Origin: DAOMOD01 sp964526035
Lineage (GTDB): Bacteria; Pseudomonadota; Gammaproteobacteria; Xanthomonadales; BPKI01
Direction: 5' to 3'
Assembly: GCA_964526035.1 (NCBI GenBank)
Contig: CAZGKE010000004.1
Location: 1 to 53,098, forward strand
DNA length: 53,098 bases
Shown here: positions 24,993-33,560 of the stretch, in pieces
How positions within the stretch are numbered: the first letter of the stretch is position 1
How the letters are laid out: each line of letters begins with the position of its first letter
Notes under the pieces: model-generated
The model's input: the letters and a program-made list of their open reading frames with translations, nothing else
What the model was told of the DNA's origin: nothing
The model's database searches: none
Made by a program: the position numbers and the translations under genes

Positions 24993-25095
24993 GGCGATCC
25001 CTTCTTGATCGGGGGTGGGGAGCGCAGTGTTGCCCTGTCGCTTCCGGCGGACACCTGTCGAAGGTTGGGGTCGAGCCGCGCCAGTCGGCTTTCGT

Positions 25096-26037
25096 TCAGT
25101 TTCGCGGTCGATGATCTCTCATCAGGGTGGACTTGCCGAACAGGCTTTCGACCAGGTCGACAGCGAGGCGTGCGGTCTTGTTGTGGTCGTCGAAGGCGGG
25201 GTTGAGTTCGGCGATGTCCAGCGAGCCGAGGCGGCCGGTGTCGGCGATCATTTCCATGCACAGCTGCGCTTCGCGATAGTTGGGGCCGCCGGGAACGGTG
25301 GTGCCGACCGCAGGCGCGATCTCGGGGTCGAGGAAGTCGATGTCGAAGCTGACGTGCAGGTGGGTGTCTTCGTCGAGATCGGACAGCGCCTCCTGCATGA
25401 CGCGGCGCATGCCGATCTCGTCGATGTAGCGCATGTCGTAGATTTCCAGCCCGGTGTCGTGCACAAGTCGGCGCTCGCCCTCGTCCACCGAGCGGATGCC
25501 GATCTGACGGATCTGGTCGGGGGTGATGGCCGGCGCGCTGCCGCCGAGGTGGGTGAGGCCCTCGGGGCCATTGCCGCACAGGCAGGCCACCGGCATGCCG
25601 TGGACGTTTCCCGACGGCGTCAGCGTGCTGGTGTTGAAGTCGGCGTGCGCGTCCAGCCACAGGATGCGCAGCCGGCGCCCGTTCTCGCGGCACCAGCGCG
25701 CCACGGCGGTGATCGATCCGGTGGCCAGGCAGTGATCGCCGCCGAGCACAATCGGCAGGCGGCCGTCGCTCAGCGCGCCGTGCACGGCGTCCATCACTGC
25801 GCGGTTCCAGGCGATCACTTCCTGCAGGTGGCGATAGCCGTCGCTCGGCGGTAGCCAGGGGTTGACCGGGCCGGCCAGATTGCCGCGATCCTCGACTTCG
25901 AGTCCGCGCGCCCGAAGCGCGGGTTCGATGCCGGCGACGCGCAGGGCTTCGGGGCCCATCGAGGCGCCACGATGTCCGGCGCCGATGTCGGTGGGCGCGC
26001 CGATCAGGGCTACGGGCGGAAACTGGCGTGGCGACAT
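25096..26037 (-). CDS. rocF: Arginase
   Basis: Manganese enzyme that hydrolyses arginine to ornithine and urea. 313 residues, normal for arginase. The metal ligands are in GGDHCLATG, WLDAHADFNT and SFDIDFLDP; the substrate loop NVHGMPVA follows LTPSG, as in arginases rather than agmatinases, and VGTTVPGGPNYREA matches the arginase VGTPVPGG box. No urease or ornithine-use genes are close. The ATG at 26037 is followed at once by the first beta strand (VALIGAPTDIGAG). A -10-like TATCCT lies about 30 nt upstream on the minus strand. Confidence 0.94.
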   Translation of the reverse strand: MSPRQFPPVALIGAPTDIGAGHRGASMGPEALRVAGIEPALRARGLEVEDRGNLAGPVNPWLPPSDGYRHLQEVIAWNRAVMDAVHGALSDGRLPIVLGGDHCLATGSITAVARWCRENGRRLRILWLDAHADFNTSTLTPSGNVHGMPVACLCGNGPEGLTHLGGSAPAITPDQIRQIGIRSVDEGERRLVHDTGLEIYDMRYIDEIGMRRVMQEALSDLDEDTHLHVSFDIDFLDPEIAPAVGTTVPGGPNYREAQLCMEMIADTGRLGSLDIAELNPAFDDHNKTARLAVDLVESLFGKSTLMRDHRPRN

Positions 26038-26152
26038 GTCGCAGATTCACTGGAGGCAGGGCCGCCAAGGATACCGCCAGGCAGGATGTGCCGCATGCAG
26101 GCCGCATGAAGCAGGGGACAGGCGTTCGGATCCGCCGCGGTGCCGGATGCCT

Positions 26153-26896
26153 CTACTCGACCATGCTTGCCACCCAGGCGCAGATGCTGGCGGCGAGCTG
26201 TGGCGCGGTCTGCACCTTGCTGAACACTTCGTCGCAGCCGGCGGCCAGCGCGTCGACGCGCACGTCGTTGCTGGTGTCCGACGTCAGGCACAGCAGCGGC
26301 GTGACCTCGTAGCCGGGCGTGGCGCGCAGCGCCCTGGCGAGGTCGGCGCCGGTTTCGCCACCGATCCAGTAGTCGAACAGGATCGCCTGCGGCCGGCACT
26401 CGGCAAGGACGTCCCAGAAGGCCAGGTCGTCCGGCGCATGGTGCAGATTGATGCCGAGGCGCACCAGCGCGGCGCCGAGGCTGCGCGCCTGCTCGATATC
26501 GTCCTCCACCAGGATGAGTTCGAAGCCGCCCTCCTGCTCCACGGCCACCGGCAGCAGCTCGGTGCCCTCGTCGTCGAAGGCCTGCATCAGGTCGTCGAAA
26601 GCCGGCGCGGTCTCCGCCACCATGCTGGCGACCGGCGTGCGCTGCTCGGGGGCCGTGGCGAGCCAGACCTTGAGCATGCGGTCGACCACACGTGCCGCCT
26701 CGCTGAGCCGTTCGAAACCGTAGGCGCCCGCTGAACCGGCCAGGCGATGCACCTGCAGTCGAAGCTCCGGAGCGATGCCGCGTGCGTCGCTGTCAGACGG
26801 CAGCCGTTGCCACAGCGCCAGCAGGGCGAGACGCCTCCGCGGCAGCTTGCTGCGGTAGTCGGCGGTCAGCGCAATCAGCGGATCATATTCGGACAT
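26153..26896 (-). CDS. Hpt-domain plus receiver-domain signalling protein
   Basis: 247 residues. An N-terminal histidine phosphotransfer domain (about 1-110) has QVHRLAGSAGAYGF with phospho-acceptor H50. A C-terminal receiver domain (about 125-245) has the acidic pair LVEDD, phospho-acceptor D175 in LFDYWIGG, the Thr/Ser of LCLTSD, and a conserved Lys in VFSKVQ. There is no DNA-binding output. The order Hpt then REC suggests an intermediate in a phosphorelay; a histidine kinase partner is not in the window. It starts 36 bp after tRNA-Thr on the same strand and could be transcribed with it. Confidence 0.85.
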   Translation of the reverse strand: MSEYDPLIALTADYRSKLPRRRLALLALWQRLPSDSDARGIAPELRLQVHRLAGSAGAYGFERLSEAARVVDRMLKVWLATAPEQRTPVASMVAETAPAFDDLMQAFDDEGTELLPVAVEQEGGFELILVEDDIEQARSLGAALVRLGINLHHAPDDLAFWDVLAECRPQAILFDYWIGGETGADLARALRATPGYEVTPLLCLTSDTSNDVRVDALAAGCDEVFSKVQTAPQLAASICAWVASMVE

Positions 26897-26932
26897 GTGC
26901 GGCCGGCTCTCCCTCGGCGGCGCCTCAAAAGA

Positions 26933-27009
26933 TGGTGCTGGCGCCCGGATTCGAACCGAGGACCCTCTGCTTACAAGGCAGACGCTCTACCGAACTGAGC
27001 TACGCCAGC
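26933..27009 (-). tRNA. tRNA-Thr (anticodon UGU)
   Basis: Reading the minus strand: acceptor gctggcg pairs with cgccagc, D-arm gctc...gagc, anticodon stem tctgc/gcaga around cttgtaa (anticodon TGT, Thr), T-arm ctcgg-ttcgaat-ccggg, and an encoded CCA. 77 nt including CCA. It is located between the SPOR-domain gene and the Hpt-REC gene, all on the minus strand. Confidence 0.95.
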
Positions 27010-27029
27010 ACGCGCGGCATTGTAACCCG

Positions 27030-27725
27030 TCAGGCGCACGGCACTTCGCGGGCACTTTCCGCGACCTGCGCCGGCAGCAGGCTGCGCCAGTCGACCGGTG
27101 AGGCCGGCTCTTCGACCATATCGACCCACCACACCGCCTGCTCCTCGCTGCGCGCGCGCACCTGCGGCGGGAATCCCAGTGCGGCAATTTCGGCGCGCCG
27201 GCGTTCGGCATTTTCGGGGTCGCGGAACAGGCCCAGCGACACGGTGTTCTCCTGGTCTCCGGCGGTGACCACGTAGTAGTCGCGGATGCCGCGTCCGGAC
27301 AGCTCGCGGGCAATGCTCAAGGCCTCTGCGCGCGTCGGCAGCGGCGGGATGAAGACCCAGAAGCCGCGGGTCGACACCTGCCGGCCCTCGCGGAACTGTA
27401 TGCGCTCGACGACCGGCGTGAGGACATCGATCACCCGCCGCAGCTCGGCCTGGGTGGATATCGGTCCAAGGGAATGGCAGCGCATGTTGGCACCGGCCGA
27501 CAGCGGTTCGGGCGCGGCCGCAAGTTCGGCGACGGTCTGCGCGGTGCCGTCATCCGCGGGGTCGGTGGCTTCCCGCTCGCGCTCGGCCAGCAGCACCAGA
27601 CGCGACACACCGGGATCGACGTCAGGAAGCTGCTGCAGCGTCCCCGGCTCGGGGCCGAGCAGCAGCCACGCGCCGACGCCGATGTTGCCGGCGAGCAGAA
27701 GCAGGAGGAGAACGCGCCAGAACAT
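27030..27725 (-). CDS. SPOR-domain membrane protein
   Basis: 231 residues. One N-terminal membrane helix (FWRVLLLLLLAGNIGVGAWL), a spacer, and a C-terminal SPOR-type domain (about 150-225) with RGIRDYYVVTAGDQENTVSL and GLFRDPENAERRRAEIAALG, the pattern that binds denuded glycan strands of septal peptidoglycan. A preceding repeat-like region (GPISTQAELRRVIDVLTPVV) may be a degenerate second unit. Likely single-pass inner membrane with the SPOR domain in the periplasm. The tRNA-Thr gene follows within 21 bp. A -10-like TAGAAT lies on the minus strand at 27769-27774. Confidence 0.8.
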   Translation of the reverse strand: MFWRVLLLLLLAGNIGVGAWLLLGPEPGTLQQLPDVDPGVSRLVLLAEREREATDPADDGTAQTVAELAAAPEPLSAGANMRCHSLGPISTQAELRRVIDVLTPVVERIQFREGRQVSTRGFWVFIPPLPTRAEALSIARELSGRGIRDYYVVTAGDQENTVSLGLFRDPENAERRRAEIAALGFPPQVRARSEEQAVWWVDMVEEPASPVDWRSLLPAQVAESAREVPCA

Positions 27726-27810
27726 GCGTCGGGGAGAAAGGAGGCAGGCAGCCAACGGCGGGAGGCCCGATTCTACACAGGCCTTTGCAATCGAGGGCGC
27801 AGCGCAGGGG

Positions 27811-30807
27811 TCAATCGGGGGGTAGATCGAACTCGCGGCTGTAGGGTTTGAGGAACAGCGGCGCTTCGCTGCGGATACGGGTGAGCGCCTCCGCCAGCGG
27901 GCCGGCGTGGCGCGTGCTGTCGGTGCGCGCACCCAGATTGAGCAGGCGTGCGCGCTGGACGGCAAGCACGCGGTGGTTCGGATGGGCCTGAAGCGCGGCC
28001 TCGGCGGCGGCCAGGTCACGGGCAAGGGCTTCGCCGTCGAAGCGTCCCTCGCGCAGCGCGTTGCGATGCTCGCGTGCCGCCAGATCGGCCAATTGTGCCG
28101 CGGCGTGCGAACGGTCCTCGGGCACCTCGAGCGCCGCGGTCAGAACCTCGCGTGCGCGCAGCACGAACGCGCTGCGGTCGGCACCGTCCAGTTCGGCCTG
28201 CGCAGCAGACAGCGACAGCAGGGCACCGTCCAGCGCCGGCACGTGGGTATCGTCGGGAAAGCCCTCGCGGGTGGCGGCCGCACGCGCCAGCACCGCGGCG
28301 GCGTCCCGATCACCATGCAGTCGGTGTCGGGCGGTGAGGAGCTGGATGCTCATCAGGTTGAAACGGGTGGCGTAGCGCGCCGGGTCGCGCTGCAGGATGT
28401 CCCGGTAGATGCTCTCGGCGCGGGCAAGGTCGGGTTCGGCATCCTCGTCGCGCCACACGGAATGCTCGCCGCGCGTCCACAGTGCAAACGCCTGTCGCTG
28501 CAGCAGGCGCGGGTCGCTGGCGGCGCGCGTGGCGACGTCGTCGAGCAGGGCGATCGCCTCGTCGAGCTGCGGCATCGGGTCGTCCCCTGCAAGGTGCCGG
28601 TAGTAGCCCCACCAGGCGAGCACCTCGCCGAGGCGGACCGCCAGTGAATCGACGTGGGCAAACTGGCTTCGCGCGCTGCGCAGCGCATCGGCCGCCTGCG
28701 CAAAGCGCGCCTCGAACGCGGCGCCATCCTGTGCGGCGTGGATCGCGGCCATCTGCAGGGCTGCAGCGAGCGCGATGCGCGCCGATACCCGGGTCGGCTG
28801 CAGGGCGCTGGCCTGCTGCAGCGCCGCGACTGCTTCGTCGAGCAGCGACCCGCTGTCTTCGCCTACGCGACGGCGGTGCTGTGCCCATACGGTGAGCGCC
28901 TCGCCGAGCGCTTCGAGCGTTGCAGTGCGGCCCTCGACCGCGAAGCCGCGCACCGCCATCACCGCATCGTGCGGATCTTCTCCGGTCATCACCTGGCGCC
29001 GCGCCAGCGCCGCGTGCGCCAGCGCCGCGGCGGCGACGATGTCGGGCGAGTCGGCGTTGAGTTCCAGCGCCACCCGGCAGGCGTCGAGCGGCGCGAGCGC
29101 GCGCTCGGCATCGGCCCCGCGGCCGATCAGGCGCAGATCCAGATCGCTGACGCGGCACAGCCCGAGCCACGCATCGGGATGGCTGCGCGCCATGTCGGCC
29201 AGGCGCAGATGCGCCGCTCGCGCCTTGTCGAGAAGGGCAGCGGCATCGCCGTCACCGGGCTCCCCTACCGCCAGTGCTGCCTCCTGCAGGCGCAGCGAGG
29301 CGGCAAGGGCGAGCGGGGCAAGCGAAAGGCCGTCGTACTCGTCGAGAAGCATGGCGTGCGCGGCGCCGCCTCCTTCCCGGTGGAAGACCAGCAGCGCGCG
29401 CGCCAGCAGGCCGTCTTCGCCGGTTGCGGTGGCGCCGACTTCCAGCGCGGCGAGCGCGGGTCGCAGCAGTTCGCGTTCGGCGATCGCAATCGCTTCCGCG
29501 CGCACCTCGGCATCGCCGATGCTCGCGCTGTCGGCGAGCGCCTGCTGGTAGCGACGGTGCTGGACGCGTCCAAGGGCCGCCAGGAGCTCGGGACTCGTCT
29601 GGCCATCGCGCTGCGCTTCCAGCAGCGCATCAAGGGCGCTCGAATGATCACCGAGCGCCTCGAAGGCCCGACCCAGCGGCTCGGCGGCGGCCTGGCGCAG
29701 GCTGGGACTGGCCGAACGCATCGCTTCGGCGAGCGGCGCAAGCCGCTCGCGCAGGCGGTCGAGATCAGCGCGCAGCGGCTGCCGCGGACGCATGGTGAGG
29801 AGCTGGGCATCCTTGGCGACTTCGGTGGCGGCGCGAGTGAAGGCCTGCGCCATTCGTGCCTGCTCGACCGCGTGCCAGCGGCCCTGCGCCCAGGCGCCGG
29901 CGAGGGCGAACAGCAGAAGCATGACCAGCCCGGCGGCCCCCGCCAGCGCCGGATTGGCGCGGCTGAAGCGGCGCAGGCGGAACCATGGACCCAGGCTGCG
30001 CGCGCGCACCGCGCGACCGTCGAGGAAAGCCTCGATGTCGTCCTTGAGTTCGCGCACGCTCTGGTAGCGAAGGGCGGGGTCGCGCTCGAGGCACTGCATG
30101 AGTATGCGGCTCAGGGATCCGGGCAGTCCCGGCACCAGGGTCTGCGGCGCCGGCGGGTCGGCCTTGAGCACCTGCACCAGCAGCGCGCCGACGCTGTCGC
30201 CCTGGAACGGCGCGCGCCCGCAGACCAGCTCGTACAGCATCACGCCGAGACTGAAGATGTCGCTGCGGCGGTCGATGGCGCTCAGGCCTTCGGCCTGTTC
30301 CGGCGAAAGGTAGCCCGGCGTACCGAGCAGTTGGCCGGTTTGGGTCAGCCCGGGGGCCGAAGTTTCCCGGGCCAGGCCGAAGTCCACCACGTAGGGTTTG
30401 AGGCTGCCGTCGGCCTGCGTCTCGACGAGGATGTTGGAAGGCTTCAGATCACGGTGGATCAGGCCTTCGCGATGCGCCGCCTGCACCGCATCAAGCACCG
30501 GCAGCATCAGCGCAAGCCGTTGCTCGCGGTTGAGGCCGACCGTCGCCTGGTCCAGCGCCACGCCATCGATGAACTGCATGGCGATGTAATGCTGGCCGTC
30601 CAGCTCACCGGTCTCGAACACCTTGCCGATGTTGGGATGATCCAGGCGCGCCTGCAGCGCCGCCTCGCGCAGCATGCGCTGGATCAGATCCGGATCCTCA
30701 CGATGCAGCAGCTTGAGCGCGACATCGCAGCCGCGCTCGGGGTCGTGGGCGCGCAGCACCCGGCCGGAGCCGCCGCTGCCCACCGGAATGGCGGTACCAA
30801 AGCGCAT
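27811..30807 (-). CDS. Membrane-anchored Ser/Thr protein kinase with helical repeats
   Basis: 998 residues. Hanks-type kinase domain (about 1-265): Gly loop VGSGGSGRV, ATP lysine K32 (VALKLL), catalytic HRDLKPSN with D120, DFG with D142, activation-segment end GTPGYLSPEQ, and YELVCGRAPF. One membrane helix (about 295-318; LAGAAGLVMLLLFALAGAWA). The remaining 670 residues are Ala/Leu-rich helical repeats of TPR type, predicted outside the cytoplasm, probably a sensor or protein-binding arm. The ATG at 30807 puts the Gly loop at the usual distance; it has no Shine-Dalgarno, and a -10-like TATAGT lies 7 nt upstream, so it may be leaderless. It is divergent from the FHA regulator gene; an alternative start at 30855 would overlap that gene's start. 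Confidence 0.9.
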   Translation of the reverse strand: MRFGTAIPVGSGGSGRVLRAHDPERGCDVALKLLHREDPDLIQRMLREAALQARLDHPNIGKVFETGELDGQHYIAMQFIDGVALDQATVGLNREQRLALMLPVLDAVQAAHREGLIHRDLKPSNILVETQADGSLKPYVVDFGLARETSAPGLTQTGQLLGTPGYLSPEQAEGLSAIDRRSDIFSLGVMLYELVCGRAPFQGDSVGALLVQVLKADPPAPQTLVPGLPGSLSRILMQCLERDPALRYQSVRELKDDIEAFLDGRAVRARSLGPWFRLRRFSRANPALAGAAGLVMLLLFALAGAWAQGRWHAVEQARMAQAFTRAATEVAKDAQLLTMRPRQPLRADLDRLRERLAPLAEAMRSASPSLRQAAAEPLGRAFEALGDHSSALDALLEAQRDGQTSPELLAALGRVQHRRYQQALADSASIGDAEVRAEAIAIAERELLRPALAALEVGATATGEDGLLARALLVFHREGGGAAHAMLLDEYDGLSLAPLALAASLRLQEAALAVGEPGDGDAAALLDKARAAHLRLADMARSHPDAWLGLCRVSDLDLRLIGRGADAERALAPLDACRVALELNADSPDIVAAAALAHAALARRQVMTGEDPHDAVMAVRGFAVEGRTATLEALGEALTVWAQHRRRVGEDSGSLLDEAVAALQQASALQPTRVSARIALAAALQMAAIHAAQDGAAFEARFAQAADALRSARSQFAHVDSLAVRLGEVLAWWGYYRHLAGDDPMPQLDEAIALLDDVATRAASDPRLLQRQAFALWTRGEHSVWRDEDAEPDLARAESIYRDILQRDPARYATRFNLMSIQLLTARHRLHGDRDAAAVLARAAATREGFPDDTHVPALDGALLSLSAAQAELDGADRSAFVLRAREVLTAALEVPEDRSHAAAQLADLAAREHRNALREGRFDGEALARDLAAAEAALQAHPNHRVLAVQRARLLNLGARTDSTRHAGPLAEALTRIRSEAPLFLKPYSREFDLPPD

Positions 30808-30813
30808 GCCGGG

Positions 30814-30820
30814 TACTATA
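30814..30820. promoter_or_regulatory. Two-way -10-like element between kinase and FHA regulator
   Basis: TACTAT(A) on the plus strand (30814-30819) and TATAGT on the minus strand (30815-30820) are the same 7 bp read both ways. The plus-strand start codon is 34 nt away; the minus-strand start codon only 7 nt away. Suggests linked, divergent transcription of the two partners. Confidence 0.4.
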
Positions 30821-30853
30821 CGGCCAGGCGAAGATGAGGGAACCGGGTTTGGC

Positions 30854-32521
30854 ATGTACAGGCTGACGGCAAGGATCGGCAGGCGCGAGCTCAGGCATCT
30901 GGTCAGCACGGACCCGGTGTTGATCGGCGCCGCCGATGACTGCGATTTCGTGTTGCGTGATCCCACCATCTCACGGCGTCACGCGCGCATCGCTGTTGAT
31001 GACGGCGTCCTGCGGATCGAGGATCTCGACTCGCGCAACGGCATCCACGTCGAGCAGCGCCGGGTCGTGGGCAGCGCGCAGGTGGCGGTCGGGCAGCGCC
31101 TTCGTCTGGGCGACGTCGAGCTTGACGTCGAAAGTGCCGACGCGGCCGACGCCGAACTGGCGGTGCCGGGCATGCCGATGCAGTCAGCCAGTGGCGACGC
31201 TGCTGCGGCGACGCTGGCCACAGCGCCGCTGGCGCGCTTCTGTTCAAGCGCGCTTCCGCCGCTGCTGCATGCACTGGCCGACGGCCCCGAGGCGGTGGCG
31301 TTCTCCGCGCGCGCTGTGGGCGCGCTGGCCGCAGTGGCGCCCGGAACCGCCGCCGAACTGAAGCGTGGCGACGGCATCCTGGCCGAAGCCGGGCGCGCCG
31401 AAGCCGGTGCTGGCGCGTTCACGCTGGGGCGCGACGATCTCACGCTGTCTCTGCGCTGTGCGGCGGACAGCCAGCCGCTGCTGCGACAGCTTGGCGCCAT
31501 CGTCATCGACCTGATCGCATGTGCGATGCAGCGCGAGACCGCTGCCGCGCCTGCCGGTGCGCAACGTACGGCGCCCGCGTCGCCGCCGGGTCCATCCACC
31601 CACTCGCCGCTGCTTGACGAAATCTATCGCCGCGCTGCCACGGTGGCACCGAGCCGCATCAACGTGCTGATCGAGGGCGAGACCGGTACTGGCAAAGAGC
31701 TGCTGGCGCGCTTTCTGCACCGCGCGTCGGGATTGCCGGAAGCGCGTTTCATCGCGCTCAACTGCGCGGCCTTGCCGCGTGACCTGCTGGACGCAGAACT
31801 GTTCGGCATCGAGGCCGGGGTTGCCACCGGTGTGGCCGCGCGCGCCGGCAAATTCGAGCAGGCGCACGGCGGCACCCTGTTTCTGGACGAGATTGCCGAC
31901 ATGGCGCCGGACACCCAGGCACGCCTGCTGCGGGTGCTGCAGGAGGGCGTGGTCTATCGCATCGGCAGCAAGCAGTCGCGCCCGGCCGAGGTGCGCGTGG
32001 TTTCGGCGTGCAATCGCGATCTGGAAGCCATGGTCGCCGCCGGTGGCTTCCGCCTCGACCTCTACCACCGCATCGCCGACTGGCCGCTGCGTCTGCCGGC
32101 GCTGCGCGAGCGTGTCGAAGACATCGGCAACCTCGCGGCGTACTTCCTGGAGCGGGAGTGCCGCGGGCGCGGCATCACCTTCGGCGGGATCTCGCGCGCG
32201 GCGCTCGAGGCGCTGTGCGCCTACGCCTGGCCCGGCAACGTGCGCGAGCTGGAGCGCGAAATGGCGCGGGTGGCGTTGTTCTTGAACGACGGCGAGGCGG
32301 TCGATTCGAGCCTGCTGAAACCGGCCCTGGTGGCCGCGCGCGCCGCTGGCGCGTCGGACGGCTCCCTGGCCGGCGGCCTCGAGCGCGAGGAAAAACGCAT
32401 CATCGAGACCGCGCTTCGTGCTGCCGGAGGCAACGCCCTGGAGGCGGCGAAGCGCCTGGGCATCGGCAAGTCCACGCTATACCGCCGCGTTCAGCAGCTC
32501 GGCATCGCCATGGAGAGCTGA
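30854..32521 (+). CDS. FHA-domain sigma-54-type AAA+ transcriptional regulator
   Basis: 555 residues. N-terminal FHA domain (about 18-90; VLIGAADDCDFVLRD, ISRRHARI, LDSRNGIHVE), which binds phosphothreonine; a middle region (about 110-240) of possible GAF-like sensing type; AAA+ domain (about 250-485) with Walker A GETGTGKE, Walker B LFLDEIADM, and RLDLYHRIADWPLRLPALRE (in parts: LDLYHRI, LRLPALRER); and a Fis-type helix-turn-helix (ALEAAKRLGIGKSTLYRR). The loop that contacts sigma-54, normally GAFTGA, reads GVATGV, so its essential Phe is absent; it may not open sigma-54 promoters. Divergent from the Ser/Thr kinase gene, its likely phosphorylation partner. Confidence 0.87.
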   Translation: MYRLTARIGRRELRHLVSTDPVLIGAADDCDFVLRDPTISRRHARIAVDDGVLRIEDLDSRNGIHVEQRRVVGSAQVAVGQRLRLGDVELDVESADAADAELAVPGMPMQSASGDAAAATLATAPLARFCSSALPPLLHALADGPEAVAFSARAVGALAAVAPGTAAELKRGDGILAEAGRAEAGAGAFTLGRDDLTLSLRCAADSQPLLRQLGAIVIDLIACAMQRETAAAPAGAQRTAPASPPGPSTHSPLLDEIYRRAATVAPSRINVLIEGETGTGKELLARFLHRASGLPEARFIALNCAALPRDLLDAELFGIEAGVATGVAARAGKFEQAHGGTLFLDEIADMAPDTQARLLRVLQEGVVYRIGSKQSRPAEVRVVSACNRDLEAMVAAGGFRLDLYHRIADWPLRLPALRERVEDIGNLAAYFLERECRGRGITFGGISRAALEALCAYAWPGNVRELEREMARVALFLNDGEAVDSSLLKPALVAARAAGASDGSLAGGLEREEKRIIETALRAAGGNALEAAKRLGIGKSTLYRRVQQLGIAMES

Positions 32522-32592
32522 GCGAAGCAAGTTTCGTACTGCACGCTGGGCAGTCCATCGCAGCTGCGCAATGCTGTCCCTGCCAATACCGT

Positions 32593-32598
32593 TAGAAT
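32593..32598 (+). promoter_or_regulatory. -10-like TAGAAT just before the hydrolase start codon
   Basis: TAGAAT ends 7 nt before the ATG at 32606, with no Shine-Dalgarno between. Fits a leaderless transcript. The -35 region is not convincing. Confidence 0.4.
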
Positions 32599-32605
32599 CG
32601 TGTGC

Positions 32606-33469
32606 ATGTCGACGCACGTCACACCCTTCTTCCACGAGGACACGGCAACCTTTACCTACGTCGTGGCCGATGTCGTCGAGGGCGTTGCCGCCGTGATCGA
32701 TCCGGTGCTGGATTACGACGCCGCGGCGGCGCGTACCGGACGCGACAGCATCGACGCGGTGATCGCGCATCTGCGTGCGCTCAACCTGTCCTTGCAGTGG
32801 ATCCTGGAAACCCATGCCCACGCCGATCACCTGAGCGCCGCGCCCCTGCTCAAGGCCGAGTGCGGCGGGCGGATCGCGATCGGCGCGGGCATCCGCGTGG
32901 TGCAGACCACTTTTCGCGACATCTACAACCTGGGTCCGGCGTTTCCAGTCGATGGCTCGCAGTTCGATCATCTGTTTGCAGACGGCGAGGCGTTCAGCGT
33001 CGGCGCGATTGCAGCGCGCGCCATGCCCACACCCGGCCACACCAGCGACAGCATGAGCTATCTGATCGGCGACGCCGTGTTCGTCGGCGACAGCCTGTTC
33101 ATGCCCGATGGCGGGTCGGCGCGCTGTGATTTCCCCGGAGGCAGTGCGGCACTGCTTTATGCATCCGCGCAGCGACTCTTCGAGCTGCCCGACGCCACGC
33201 GCGTGTTCGTCTGCCACGACTACCGGCCAGGCGGCCGCGACCTGCGCTTTGAAACCACCATCGGTGAACAGAAGCGCAGCAACATCCACCTGCGCGAAGG
33301 CATCAGCGAAGCGGAGTTCGTCGCCACCCGCGAAAAGCGCGACGCCACGCTCGCCATGCCGCGCCTGATCCTGCCGGCGATCCAGGTCAACATCCGCGCC
33401 GGAGGTCTGCCTGAGCCGGAGGACGACGGCCACCGCTACCTGACGATCCCACTCGATCGATTCCGTTAG
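32606..33469 (+). CDS. Metallo-beta-lactamase-fold hydrolase, persulfide dioxygenase-like
   Basis: 287 residues. The zinc/iron-binding set is present: THAHADH (about 71-77), a later PTPGHTSDSMS His, the bridging Asp in FVGDSLFMPD, and the final His in VFVCHDY. FFHEDTATFTYVVAD at the start and GSARCDFPGG are typical of the Blh/ETHE1 group, whose members oxidise glutathione persulfide or related sulfur compounds. Transsulfuration genes are in the window but not adjacent. An upstream GTG at 32600 is possible; the ATG is preferred because it is placed 7 nt from a -10-like TAGAAT. Sits between the FHA regulator and the FHA phosphatase genes; whether it belongs to that signalling group is unclear. 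Confidence 0.86.
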   Translation: MSTHVTPFFHEDTATFTYVVADVVEGVAAVIDPVLDYDAAAARTGRDSIDAVIAHLRALNLSLQWILETHAHADHLSAAPLLKAECGGRIAIGAGIRVVQTTFRDIYNLGPAFPVDGSQFDHLFADGEAFSVGAIAARAMPTPGHTSDSMSYLIGDAVFVGDSLFMPDGGSARCDFPGGSAALLYASAQRLFELPDATRVFVCHDYRPGGRDLRFETTIGEQKRSNIHLREGISEAEFVATREKRDATLAMPRLILPAIQVNIRAGGLPEPEDDGHRYLTIPLDRFR

Positions 33470-33560
33470 CAACTGCTCCGATACCCGTCTGCAGTCATCG
33501 TCGGAACGGACAACGAGAGCACGTCATTGCCGTTTCGTGCTGTTGTTTCTCTTGCGCGAC

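Noticed and set aside
27726..28025. Longer N-terminus of the SPOR protein reaching into the kinase gene
   Set aside because: The extension is antisense-like low-complexity sequence overlapping the kinase 3' end; FWRVLLLLLLAGN at 27725 is a proper membrane start.
28654..30837. 727-codon plus-strand frame opposite the kinase
   Set aside because: Antisense of the conserved kinase and repeat region; no domain.
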